A DNA stretch of 60,025 nucleotides, taken from assembly GCA_017936665.1 (NCBI GenBank), contig JAGBFB010000039.1:1-60025 (forward strand). The letters are read 5' to 3'. The translations under genes were made by a program, and so were the position numbers. Under the pieces are notes generated by a model. That model made no database searches and was not told the origin of the DNA. It was given only the letters and a program-made list of their open reading frames with translations. Position 1 is the first letter of the stretch. Each line of letters starts with the position of its first letter. Shown in pieces: positions 16,048 through 24,458 of this stretch. Origin of the DNA: Spirochaetaceae bacterium (GTDB taxonomy: Bacteria; Spirochaetota; Spirochaetia; Treponematales; Treponemataceae).

Positions 16048-16908
16048 TTACCCTCTTTTCAAAAGTGCATCTAACACTTTTATAGAATCTACAGTTTCTT
16101 TTACGTCATGAACACGTAAGATAGAACAGCCTTTTAGAACACTAAAAATATTTGCTGCTAAAGTTCCTGCTAATCTTTCTTCCACAGGCTTTCCTGTTAT
16201 TTCACCAATACAAGTTTTTCTTGATAAAGCCATTAATATAGGAATTCCATCTTTAGGATGATTTTTCCAACAAGTTTTAAAATAGTTACAATTCGTAATT
16301 AAGTCTAAATTTGCATTCAAATCTTTTCCAAAACCAATGCCTACATCAAAAATTATTTTATCACTTTTTATTCCTTTTGATAAAGCAAAATCAGCTCGAT
16401 TACAAAGATATTCAGAAACTTCTTTTATAACATCGGCATATTCTGTATTTTTCTGCATTGTTAATGGAATCCCTTTTTTGTGCATCAAAATTACTGGAAT
16501 ATTTGAATCTGCTACAAATTCAGCAATTTTTTCACCATCTTCTAATGCTGAAACATCATTTAAAATATCTGCACCACTTTTTACAGATTGTTTTATTACA
16601 TTAGTTTTTCGTGTATCAATTGAAATTGCAACTTTTTTATTATATTTTCTTATTCCTTCCACAACTGGAATAATTTTATCAATTTCTTCATTTTCGCAAA
16701 TATATTGACTGCCAGGTCTTGTGGATTCTGCACCAATATCTAAAATATCAGCACCATCTTCTATCATTTTTAAAGATGCTTCTATTGCTTTTTGATAATC
16801 TGAAACTCTACTCTTTGAAAAAAAAGAATCAGAAGTTAGATTGATGATTCCCATAACAAAAACTGAATATAAAGAAGTAATATTTCTATCCGCTAAGAAT
16901 AATTTCAT
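16048..16908 (-). CDS. folP: Dihydropteroate synthase
   Basis: 286 residues. The two family signatures are present: GIINLTSDSFF near residue 20, with Ser in place of the more usual Pro-Asp, and DGADILDIGAESTRPGS, which binds the pterin and pyrophosphate. Later blocks are ISIDTRK, ILNDVSAL and FDVGIGFGKD, with RVHDVKET at the end. It condenses p-aminobenzoate with hydroxymethyl-dihydropterin pyrophosphate. The ATG overlaps the dxs stop by four bases. Confidence 0.95.
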   Translation of the reverse strand: MKLFLADRNITSLYSVFVMGIINLTSDSFFSKSRVSDYQKAIEASLKMIEDGADILDIGAESTRPGSQYICENEEIDKIIPVVEGIRKYNKKVAISIDTRKTNVIKQSVKSGADILNDVSALEDGEKIAEFVADSNIPVILMHKKGIPLTMQKNTEYADVIKEVSEYLCNRADFALSKGIKSDKIIFDVGIGFGKDLNANLDLITNCNYFKTCWKNHPKDGIPILMALSRKTCIGEITGKPVEERLAGTLAANIFSVLKGCSILRVHDVKETVDSIKVLDALLKRG

Positions 16909-18836
16909 TTATTCCAACCATTTTGATTAAAAGAAGTATCTTCTCGTAAACGAATAACTTTTTTTGCAAGATAATCTGGACTAAGATGAGCATTTTCTAA
17001 AATATCATTTCGTTTTCCTTGAGGAATAAATTTATCAGGAAAACCACAAACCGCTGTTTTTTTACCTACGTAAGAACGCTGTAATAAAGATTCAAGATAA
17101 GTTCCAATACCACCAATTCTAATTCCATCTTCTACAAAAATAATATTTTTATATGGTTTTACAATTTCAAGAAAATAATTTTTATCTAATGGTTTTAAAA
17201 ATCTTAAATTGTAAATATGACAATTTACAACTTGATTATCTATTCCATTATGTAAAATTTCAACAGCTTCTTTTACTTCTCTAAAAATTCCACCAGTACA
17301 AACAAATAAAGTATCACAATTTTCTGTATCTTTAGCAAAGGATTTTAGCAAAACTCCACGACCAATTTCTACAGGAAGACTAAATTCATCTTCTTCAGGA
17401 GGACATGATGATTTTGGATAACGAACAACAACTGGTAAATTTTGATTTACAGCCCATTCTAAAAATAAATATAATTCATTAGCACTTGCAGGAGCCAACA
17501 AAGAAAGATTAGGAACAGGTCGCATCATAGCAATATCAAACATACCTTGATGTGTTTCTCCATCATCAGGAACAGCCCCTGCTCTATCTAAAGCAAAAAC
17601 TGCTGGAATGTTTTGTAAAGCAATATCATGAACTAATTGGTCAATGGCTCGTTGCATAAATGTAGAATAAATTGCAACTACAGGTTTTAATCCTCCAGCA
17701 GCCAATCCACCTGCAAAGGTTACTGCATGTTGCTCTGCAATTCCCACATCAAAAAATCTTTTAGGATAACGATGAGCAAAAGTTGTAAGACCTGTACCTT
17801 TCATCATTGCCGCAGTGATTGCTACAATTTTTTCATCTTTTTCGGCAAGTTTTTCTAGGGAATTTGAAAAACATTCAGTAAAACTTAAAGTATCATATTT
17901 TTCAACAGTACCATCTGAAGTACAAAAAGGACCAATTCCATGAAAGGTTACTGGGTCGTTTTCTGCAGGACTATATCCATATCCTTTTTTTGTAATAACA
18001 TGAACAACAACAGGTCTGTCTAAATTTTTTATTCGATTAAAAATTCTTTCTAATTCAGGTAAATTATGACCATCTAAAGGTCCAACATATTCATAACCTA
18101 AATCAGCAAAAAGATTATTTGAAAATACAACTCCTTTTAATCCACGCTTCATTCTGAAAACAAAATTAGAAATTGATTTTCCTACAAAAGGAATTTTGCT
18201 TACAGCTTTATCAAATTTTCGTCTAAAAGTTTGATAATGAGATGTCATTGTAAGTCGACTTAAATATCTAGAAAGTGAACCCGTATTTTTTCCTATAGAC
18301 ATCTGATTATCGTTTAAAACTACAATCAAATTTTTGGCAATTTGTCCACCATGGGATAAGGCTTCAAATGCCATTCCTCCTGTTAGAGCACCATCACCGA
18401 TAACAGCAATAACTTTTCCATCTTGTTGTTGTAATTTTCTACTTGTTAATAATCCTAATGCAGAAGAAATTGAAGTGGATGAATGTCCTACATCAAAAAA
18501 ATCATGAGGGCTTTCTTGGTGTTTTGTAAAACCTGAAATTCCATCTTTTTTTCTTATAGTAGATAATTTATCATATCTTCCTGTAAGAATTTTGTGCGTA
18601 TAACACTGATGACTTACATCCCAAATAATTGCGTCTTTTGGACTTTCAAAAACACGATGTAAAGCAATCGTAAGTTCAACCACACCTAAATTACTAGATA
18701 AATGACCTCCATTTTTACCAACCACATCAATAATTGTTTTTCTGATTTCTGTTGATAAATCTGAAAGTTCTTTGTATGAGAGATTTTTTATATCTTTAGG
18801 TGATTTTATTTCTGATAATAACGTAAGAAACTCCAA
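16905..18836 (-). CDS. dxs: 1-deoxy-D-xylulose-5-phosphate synthase
   Basis: About 640 residues. Thiamine diphosphate motif GDGALTGG, VLNDNQMSIGKNTGSLS, the transketolase core IAEQHAVTFAGGLA, and the C-terminal EDGIRIGGIG region all fit Dxs, the first enzyme of the MEP isoprenoid pathway. The start is unclear. The GTG giving the longest frame falls inside the terminator of the upstream gene, so it is not credible. I give the TTG at 18836; twelve bases on, an ACG codon has GGAG 6 nt before it and would give an N-terminus (LLSEIKSPKDIKNLS) of usual length. There is no clear promoter of its own. Confidence 0.9.
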   Translation of the reverse strand: MEFLTLLSEIKSPKDIKNLSYKELSDLSTEIRKTIIDVVGKNGGHLSSNLGVVELTIALHRVFESPKDAIIWDVSHQCYTHKILTGRYDKLSTIRKKDGISGFTKHQESPHDFFDVGHSSTSISSALGLLTSRKLQQQDGKVIAVIGDGALTGGMAFEALSHGGQIAKNLIVVLNDNQMSIGKNTGSLSRYLSRLTMTSHYQTFRRKFDKAVSKIPFVGKSISNFVFRMKRGLKGVVFSNNLFADLGYEYVGPLDGHNLPELERIFNRIKNLDRPVVVHVITKKGYGYSPAENDPVTFHGIGPFCTSDGTVEKYDTLSFTECFSNSLEKLAEKDEKIVAITAAMMKGTGLTTFAHRYPKRFFDVGIAEQHAVTFAGGLAAGGLKPVVAIYSTFMQRAIDQLVHDIALQNIPAVFALDRAGAVPDDGETHQGMFDIAMMRPVPNLSLLAPASANELYLFLEWAVNQNLPVVVRYPKSSCPPEEDEFSLPVEIGRGVLLKSFAKDTENCDTLFVCTGGIFREVKEAVEILHNGIDNQVVNCHIYNLRFLKPLDKNYFLEIVKPYKNIIFVEDGIRIGGIGTYLESLLQRSYVGKKTAVCGFPDKFIPQGKRNDILENAHLSPDYLAKKVIRLREDTSFNQNGWNK

Positions 18837-18846
18837 TAAAAAATAT

Positions 18847-18892
18847 AAAAAAAAGGTCACGGAAAAAAACAGGTAAACCTATATCCGCGACC
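18847..18892 (-). terminator. Terminator between the bS22-type gene and dxs
   Basis: GGTCGCGG pairs with CCGTGACC (one G-T pair) around a loop that itself contains AGGT/ACCT, followed by TTTTTTTT on the minus strand. The U-run ends about 11-23 bp before the possible dxs starts, so it may act as an attenuator. Confidence 0.8.
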
Positions 18893-18905
18893 TTATCTGT
18901 CATAA

Positions 18906-18995
18906 TTATTTACTCTTATGACGATTTCTTCTAAGCTTCTTCTTACGCTTATGTGTAGCGATCTTTTGTCGCTTTCTTTTTTTTCCACAGGGCAC
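18906..18995 (-). CDS. bS22/mS38-type small ribosomal protein (AURKAIP1/COX24 domain)
   Basis: 29 residues from a GTG start with AAGGAG 7 nt upstream. The peptide begins MPCGKKRKRQK and continues with ATHKRKKKLRRNRHK; more than half the residues are Lys, Arg or His. This is the pattern of the AURKAIP1/COX24 family, related to mitochondrial mS38 and actinobacterial bS22, which sits in the small subunit near the decoding region. The gene has its own promoter overlapping the end of miaA and its own terminator, as expected of an abundant product. It is easily missed because of its length and start codon. Confidence 0.85.
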   Translation of the reverse strand: MPCGKKRKRQKIATHKRKKKLRRNRHKSK

Positions 18996-19024
18996 AATAG
19001 CACTCCTTAATGCAATTTAATAAT

Positions 19025-19053
19025 ATTATGTACAAAACTTGTCTTTAAGTCAA
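19025..19053 (-). promoter_or_regulatory. Promoter of the bS22-type gene
   Basis: TTGACT, 17-nt spacer, CATAAT on the minus strand; the -35 box overlaps the last codons of miaA. It lies 30 nt before the GTG start. Confidence 0.65.
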
Positions 19054-20079
19054 GTAAACAGATGTAAAATCCTTTATTTTTTGGCTTATTAATTCAAAAT
19101 TATCTGCATCAATTTTAAAAACATCTGCTAATGGTTCAAAAAAAGTTATTTGTCTTTTTGCATAGTGTCGAGTATTTCGTTGAATTTGCCTTTTTATCTC
19201 TGACACCCAAACTAAAAATCTATCAGAATTTGTAAAATCTGAATTTTCTTCATGTTCAAGTAACATTTCGTAGGGATTTTCTCCAGAAGTAAAAAATTCT
19301 TTATAACCAATAGCTTGTAAACCAGGATGTTCTTGGGTTAAACCTTGTTTTAATAAAGCTCGCATTTCAGGAATAAGACCAGAATCAAACATTTCTAAGA
19401 CTCTTTTGTTTATTCTTGAATAAAGTTCTTCTCGCTCTCTATAAAGCCAAATTGTTAAAAACTTGTAGCCAGTTCTTGCTTTTGAAGGAAGTTCAAAAGA
19501 ACTTAAAGGCTTTCCACTAGCATAATAAACTTCTAAAGCACGTAAAATTCTATATTCATCATTTATATGAATTTTTGATGCAGAAACTTTATCCACAGAT
19601 TTAAGCTCTTCATACAAAGTTTTTGCACCAACTTGTTTTATTTTATCTTGAAGAAGTTTTCGTGTTTCTTCATCAGCAGTAGGTGTTATAGGAAGTCCAT
19701 AGATAAAATTTTTTATATAAAATGCAGTTCCACCACAAATTACAGGTAATTTTCCTTTGGAAAATATTTCTTTGCAAGCTAAATCTGCCAATCGTACAAA
19801 ATCCCCAGAACCAAATTGTTCTTTTGGTGAACAAACATCAATAATGTGATGTGGTAAATGGGATAAAAATTCACCAGAGGCTTTTGCAGTTCCAATATCT
19901 AATCCTTTGTAAACTTGCATTGAGTCTGCATTGATAATTTCTGCTTTACCTGAAAAAAAAGAAGGCACATTGTCCGAAAACAAGTGCCCTACTGTAGCAG
20001 TTTTTCCAGTAGCAGTAGGAGCAAAAATTATTAAAACAGGAATTTCGCCACTACCACTAGAAATAAACGCTGTATTCAT
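19045..20079 (-). CDS. miaA: tRNA dimethylallyltransferase
   Basis: 344 residues. The P-loop FAPTATGKTATVG is near residue 20, with NADSMQVYKGLDIGTAKAS as the substrate loop, then HHIIDVC, GGTAFYIKNFIYGLP and LQAIGYKEF. The enzyme transfers a dimethylallyl group to A37 of tRNAs reading UNN codons. It is about 30 residues longer than the E. coli enzyme. Its start overlaps the rpoZ stop by one base, and the isoprenoid donor ultimately comes from the nearby dxs pathway. Confidence 0.95.
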   Translation of the reverse strand: MNTAFISSGSGEIPVLIIFAPTATGKTATVGHLFSDNVPSFFSGKAEIINADSMQVYKGLDIGTAKASGEFLSHLPHHIIDVCSPKEQFGSGDFVRLADLACKEIFSKGKLPVICGGTAFYIKNFIYGLPITPTADEETRKLLQDKIKQVGAKTLYEELKSVDKVSASKIHINDEYRILRALEVYYASGKPLSSFELPSKARTGYKFLTIWLYREREELYSRINKRVLEMFDSGLIPEMRALLKQGLTQEHPGLQAIGYKEFFTSGENPYEMLLEHEENSDFTNSDRFLVWVSEIKRQIQRNTRHYAKRQITFFEPLADVFKIDADNFELISQKIKDFTSVYLT

Positions 20080-20273
20080 TATTCTTGTTCAATTCTATAT
20101 TTAATCTGATTTGTAAAAACTTGTTTTGCTGCTAAAGAAACAACCTTTCCGTCGTTTTCTTCAATTATAGGATCTTTTACCATCGAAAGCTGAAAAGCAC
20201 GACGACTTGCAGCACTAGTAATTTCATAAATGTTATCTTTGAACTGAATCAATTGTTCCAGTGGAAAAATCAT
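20079..20273 (-). CDS. rpoZ: RNA polymerase omega subunit
   Basis: 64 residues. IYEITSAASRRAFQLS matches the conserved helix of omega (usually VxxATxRARQL) and NDGKVVSLAAKQV covers the second conserved block (KPVxxALxEI). AGAGG lies 6 nt before the ATG. Omega helps fold and stabilise the beta' subunit. The short length and lack of a C-terminal tail fit spirochaete omegas. It leads the rpoZ-miaA unit. Confidence 0.85.
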   Translation of the reverse strand: MIFPLEQLIQFKDNIYEITSAASRRAFQLSMVKDPIIEENDGKVVSLAAKQVFTNQIKYRIEQE

Positions 20274-20300
20274 TTTTAACCTCTATAAAAGTAAAATAAT

Positions 20301-20348
20301 ATAACACCTTGAATTTAACATAAAAAATTAAAAAATTCAAGATGCTAT
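20301..20348 (-). terminator. Hairpin after the beta-barrel/Lcl gene
   Basis: A 16-bp stem with two G-T pairs (arms ATAGCATCTTGAATTT and AAATTCAAGGTGTTAT on the minus strand) closes a 16-nt loop. The U-run after it is poor, so termination strength is uncertain. It also lies upstream of rpoZ. Confidence 0.5.
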
Positions 20349-20373
20349 AAGAGTATATTTGTTTGTAACAAAA

Positions 20374-21771
20374 TTATTTTGAAACATCTAAAAAAGGTCT
20401 AACTTTTCTAGTTGTATTTGTATCTATTTGTTCAACTCCGTAGAATCCAACATCATACCATTGCCAAACTTGGTCTTCATCATACTGATATTGTGTAGAA
20501 GTCCAATAACGACCATCAATTAATGTTGCATCTTTTTTTTCTAATCTTTTATTGATGATTTTTTGGTTTAACATTACAGAATACCATTCGTCAATAGCAG
20601 GAAGATACCATTTATCTCCAAGAGATTTACAATATTCAACAGCAGGATAATAAATTTGCCAACTAACAGTATCAGTTATCTTTTTAGTATTTTCTTTTCC
20701 ATCGTCGATAGAAAAAATTTGTGGATTAACTGAATTATCGTTTCGCCATTGTACAGGATTTTCTGTTTCTACAGCAGACACAATTTTTGATGGACGATTT
20801 TTGCTATCAACATCACAAACTACACCTTGAATTTCTCGTTTTTTATCGTTGTACCATTTTCCAATTTTTCGGCTTACTAAAACTTGAGTTAATGCTGAAT
20901 AAACAACATTTCCTTCTTCGCCCTTCTTTTGGATTGCTAGACAATACCAATATCTACCTGAACGATTTGCTTTAATATCTATGTGAGATTCATTTGCACC
21001 TTCAATTGGTTTCCATTTTCTACCTGTATAACGCAACCATTGAAAGTCATAATTTCTGTAATCATCAAGGGTCATTCTAACTTCAAGATGCACTTTTTCT
21101 TTTGTTTTTGGAGATACAACAATTTTTCTTGCAGAATCTTTCCAAAGTTCAACATCAGGATTTTCTGCTTGTTCAGATGGATAATCTGGAATTTTTGAAG
21201 CTGCTTGATAATCGTAATGCATATCTCTAGTTGAATATCCAAATCCAAGTCTAAATCCAACCTGATGTAAAGGTTCTGTTTTTTCAAAAATCAATGTATA
21301 AAGAGGAGCAAGTGAAATCATGAAACTTCCATTTGACCATTCAAAAGGTAAAGCAACTTGCAAAACTTGATCAAGTTGAAAATGCTTACCAGAATCTACC
21401 TTGGCAGTATTCAATGAATGAGTCCAAATTCCGTATTCAACGGTTGGTTTTATCATAAATCCACTAGGTAAGAAAAAACGATAATGTAACGCACCTAAGG
21501 CTGCCATGTTCCAATATTTTTCGATTGAATCATTTTTTTCAAAGTTATATCCAGCTTGAGCTCTTAAACCAATTCCCAAAGGAAATTTGCTAGAAAATTG
21601 GAAATCAAAATTTAATCCACCACCTAAAGCAACATTGGAATAATCTTTATAATTTCCGAGAGCGTATTCATTGTAGCCATACACACCAAACTCCACAGCA
21701 AAGATTGGAGCAACAACAACCAAAATACAAAGTAAAACCAAAAGTTTTTTATTAAAATTTGCACATTTCAT
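20374..21771 (-). CDS. Outer-membrane beta-barrel fused to a DUF1566/Lcl domain
   Basis: 465 residues from the ATG that begins a signal peptide (KKLLVLLCILVVVAPIFA). Residues about 25-195 alternate in the manner of a small beta-barrel (VYGYNEYALGNY, FPLGIGLRAQAGYNF, VGFRLGFGYS). A middle Ig-like part (about 215-310) is followed by a C-terminal Lcl_C/DUF1566 module: WYLPAIDEWYSVM, GRYWTSTQY, QWYDVGFYG and VRPF. The module is common in bacterial surface proteins. The order barrel, Ig-like, Lcl suggests an outer-membrane anchor presenting an external domain, which is inference. No good Shine-Dalgarno is visible. Confidence 0.65.
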   Translation of the reverse strand: MKCANFNKKLLVLLCILVVVAPIFAVEFGVYGYNEYALGNYKDYSNVALGGGLNFDFQFSSKFPLGIGLRAQAGYNFEKNDSIEKYWNMAALGALHYRFFLPSGFMIKPTVEYGIWTHSLNTAKVDSGKHFQLDQVLQVALPFEWSNGSFMISLAPLYTLIFEKTEPLHQVGFRLGFGYSTRDMHYDYQAASKIPDYPSEQAENPDVELWKDSARKIVVSPKTKEKVHLEVRMTLDDYRNYDFQWLRYTGRKWKPIEGANESHIDIKANRSGRYWYCLAIQKKGEEGNVVYSALTQVLVSRKIGKWYNDKKREIQGVVCDVDSKNRPSKIVSAVETENPVQWRNDNSVNPQIFSIDDGKENTKKITDTVSWQIYYPAVEYCKSLGDKWYLPAIDEWYSVMLNQKIINKRLEKKDATLIDGRYWTSTQYQYDEDQVWQWYDVGFYGVEQIDTNTTRKVRPFLDVSK

Positions 21772-21833
21772 AGATAAAACTTTATCACGATGTAGCGGTA
21801 TTTGCAAGTAAAATTTTGCTATAAAACATCTTT

Positions 21834-21869
21834 ACAAAAAATACAGCCCCGAAATTTTGAGGCTGTATT
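21834..21869 (-). terminator. Rho-independent terminator of the SUMF1-like lipoprotein gene
   Basis: AATACAGCC / GGCTGTATT, a 9-bp perfect stem with a 12-nt loop, followed by TTTTT on the minus strand. It lies about 100 bp past the stop. Confidence 0.75.
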
Positions 21870-21968
21870 GATTATTCAAACTCTAAAAAGCGTTTATTTC
21901 TTTTTATGAAACTTTACCTTACACAATAAAAATTGTTTGTAAATTTTTCTTTGTTTATATATAAATTA

Positions 21969-23189
21969 TTATTCATTTGAAGTATAGCGAACAACTCTAA
22001 ACCCTTTACCATAGTAAGATCTATATGGAAAATTTGATGAAGATGATCTATATCTTACATTACAACATTCTGCATTAGAGTAAAAATGACCTCCTCTACA
22101 AACTTTATGAGTTCCAGATTCTTCTCCTGTAGGATTTGTTACACTCTCCTCTTTTATGCTACCATAAAAATCATAACACCATTCATCCACATTTCCACAC
22201 ATATCATACAATTCAAGTCTATTTGGATTTTTTCTTCCTACTTGATGAGTTTCAAATTCTTGCGCATCCTCAGTAGTTTCTCCTGTTTCATTATTGTATT
22301 TATACCATCCAACAGAATCTAAACTAGGATTTCTTATATCGTCACTACTTGTATCGTCATTATAACAACCTTCTGATCCACTAAAAGAATAATTCCAATC
22401 TACTGCTGTAGGATCTCCTCCTCTCGCAGCATATTCCCATTCAGCTTCTGTTGGTAAACGATATCCTGTTGCACCTTCATTTAATGTCACTACTGCACCA
22501 GTTATGTTATAACCTATATCTGCTGAAATTTGTGTTACATCATTAATTTCAATATTATACACAGGAATTAAACCTTCTTTTTTACTTAATGCATTACAAT
22601 AATAAACAGCGTCATACCAAGTCACAAATTCTACTGGGCGTTTTTCTTGTATTTCGTCTGAAAATGGAGGATAAAATTTCTCTCCGTTACATTTAGATGG
22701 ATTACTAGCCAATGTATAAGTCTCTGAATTTATAGTAACTTTTTGATTTTCCATTACACTTTCATATTCTTCTTGCGTTACTTCATACTTACCCATATAA
22801 AAATCAGTTAATGTTACTGTTCTTCCTGTTATAAATACTCCAGCATAGTCACTTGTTGATGAATCGCCTTCAATCGTGCTACCTTTTACTAACACCATTT
22901 CGGGAATTATTGCTGGGGTAGATTCAATTAATTCTGTTTCTGTGTAACCACATACTGAACATAATCTTTCATCACAAGAACCATCTTCGTTTTCTTGCCA
23001 TTCGCAAAAAATATGCTCTGCTTTTTCTCTTGTTTCACCACAATCACAAAGATAATAATGATATTGCTCATTATAAGTCAATTTTGATAAAAAAGAATGA
23101 GTATGAGTTTCAGGCTCATCACAACCGAAAATAAAAATACAAAAGATTAGTGTAATCATTGTTAAGATATATTTAATTTTATTTTCCAT
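21969..23189 (-). CDS. SUMF1/FGE-like lipoprotein
   Basis: 406 residues from the ATG with AAAGGAG 9 nt upstream. The lipobox is IFGC (Cys23). A His/Cys-rich stretch (HTHSFL, YLCDCGETREKAEH, CSVCGYTET; about 29-90) looks like a zinc-binding or disulphide module seen in gut surface proteins. The rest is a formylglycine-generating-enzyme (PF03781) fold: MGKYEVTQEEYE, PVEFVTWYDAVYYCNALS, YRLPTEAEWEYAARGG, DMCGNVDEWCYD and RGGHFYS. Of the two catalytic cysteines of true FGE the first aligns with Ser, so sulfatase activation is unlikely. A binding or carbohydrate-related role is possible. Confidence 0.82.
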   Translation of the reverse strand: MENKIKYILTMITLIFCIFIFGCDEPETHTHSFLSKLTYNEQYHYYLCDCGETREKAEHIFCEWQENEDGSCDERLCSVCGYTETELIESTPAIIPEMVLVKGSTIEGDSSTSDYAGVFITGRTVTLTDFYMGKYEVTQEEYESVMENQKVTINSETYTLASNPSKCNGEKFYPPFSDEIQEKRPVEFVTWYDAVYYCNALSKKEGLIPVYNIEINDVTQISADIGYNITGAVVTLNEGATGYRLPTEAEWEYAARGGDPTAVDWNYSFSGSEGCYNDDTSSDDIRNPSLDSVGWYKYNNETGETTEDAQEFETHQVGRKNPNRLELYDMCGNVDEWCYDFYGSIKEESVTNPTGEESGTHKVCRGGHFYSNAECCNVRYRSSSSNFPYRSYYGKGFRVVRYTSNE

Positions 23190-23360
23190 AAAGTTATTCT
23201 CCTTTAAGTACAGTTGACTTGAGGTCAATTGTAAAATAATTTTTTCTTTGTGTCCATAATACGATCTCTTCCAAAATAAGTTTTCAATTCCCCTTTCTTT
23301 TCAAGAATATTTCCATCATCTCTACCTACTGAAAGAAATTTGCAAAATAAATTAAATCAA

Positions 23361-23426
23361 AAAAAAACAAACTGTAGTGCAACCGTCTAGCAAAGCGTCA
23401 AGGAAGCAATGCAGTTTGTTTTTTTT
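23361..23426 (-). terminator. Terminator-like hairpin with a long loop
   Basis: AAACAAACTG and CAGTTTGTTT form a strong stem flanked by A and T runs on both sides, so it could terminate either strand. The loop is 37 nt with short internal matches. It follows the stop of the lysine-tail gene by about 40 bp. Confidence 0.6.
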
Positions 23427-23464
23427 AGAATAACATATTTCTGATACTAATTATTTTGCAAAGT

Positions 23465-24400
23465 TTATTTCTTCTTTTTTGTGGCAACTACAGTTTTATC
23501 ATCATCAGTTGATTTTTTGGATGTTGATTTTTTTGCATTAGTATCTTTTTTTGCAGTAGTTTTCTTTGTAGAACTTGCAGTTTTTGTAGACTTTGCACCA
23601 GATTTTGCTGTAGAAGATTTTTTTGCTGTACTAGTTTTCTTTTCAGCTGTAGCTTTGGCTGTTGTTTTTTTAGAAGAACTTGTCTTTGCCTCAGTTTTTT
23701 TTGCAGAACTAGATTTTTTTTCAGTTGTCTTTGCTTTTGCTGTAGATTTTGAGTCAGTTTTTTTTGCAGTTGATTTTTTTGAAGAAGTTGTTTTTTCTTC
23801 TTTTGCTGAAGTTTTTTCTACAGACTTCTTAGCCTTTTTATTAGTTTTTTTGTTTGGCCAACAAAGTTTTGTAACAATCATTTCAGCTAAATCTTCACCA
23901 ATAACTTTAGAATCGTTCATTGGAACATTTGATTCATTATGCAAAGCAGATTGAAACAATCTTGAAAGTGTTTGTTGAATATCATCTTGTTGGAAAACAA
24001 TCAAAGAAAAGTTATTTCCTGATGGTTTTAAAACTGTAAAAGAAGTCATAACCATTTGAGGTTCTTTGTTATACATAACTTTGTATTGATTTTTACAAGT
24101 ATAGATGTTCAAATCATTAAACCGTAAAGGAATTTGATATTTTGATGGTCGAACATAAGGCTCTTGAGATTTATGATTATAAGATGATGGTTCTACCAAA
24201 ATATAAATTTTCTTTCCATTAGACTGGAATGTCAAAGAATCATTAGAAGCAAAAAAGTTTTTTACTTCAGAATAAGAAATAACCTCCAAAATACTATATG
24301 GTGTATCAGGTAAATAAAATGCAGAAATTACATATCCTTCATCTTTTGGTAACATATTTTTTTCGTATGCTTCATATAATTCCATTGCTCTTAATGCCAT
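23465..24400 (-). CDS. Protein with a histone H1-like lysine/alanine tail
   Basis: 311 residues. Residues 1 to about 180 form a globular domain I do not recognise (DEGYVISAFYLPDTPYSILE, FSLIVFQQDD). From about residue 185 the sequence is a low-complexity tail of Lys, Ala, Ser and Thr with repeated AKK, TAKK and SSKK units, ending in KKKK. Such tails occur in bacterial histone-like and AlgP-type proteins and bind DNA or other polyanions. No signal peptide is present. AAGGGG lies about 13 nt before the ATG. A nucleic-acid-associated role is inferred from the tail only. Confidence 0.65.
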   Translation of the reverse strand: MALRAMELYEAYEKNMLPKDEGYVISAFYLPDTPYSILEVISYSEVKNFFASNDSLTFQSNGKKIYILVEPSSYNHKSQEPYVRPSKYQIPLRFNDLNIYTCKNQYKVMYNKEPQMVMTSFTVLKPSGNNFSLIVFQQDDIQQTLSRLFQSALHNESNVPMNDSKVIGEDLAEMIVTKLCWPNKKTNKKAKKSVEKTSAKEEKTTSSKKSTAKKTDSKSTAKAKTTEKKSSSAKKTEAKTSSSKKTTAKATAEKKTSTAKKSSTAKSGAKSTKTASSTKKTTAKKDTNAKKSTSKKSTDDDKTVVATKKKK

Positions 24401-24458
24401 AATTTATCAATTCCCCTTAAAAATTTATTTATCAATTACAGATTATAAAGCCTAGTAT

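Noticed and set aside
23481-23954. 157-residue frame opposite the lysine-tail gene
   Set aside because: A hydrophobic low-complexity shadow of AAA/AAG-rich coding DNA.
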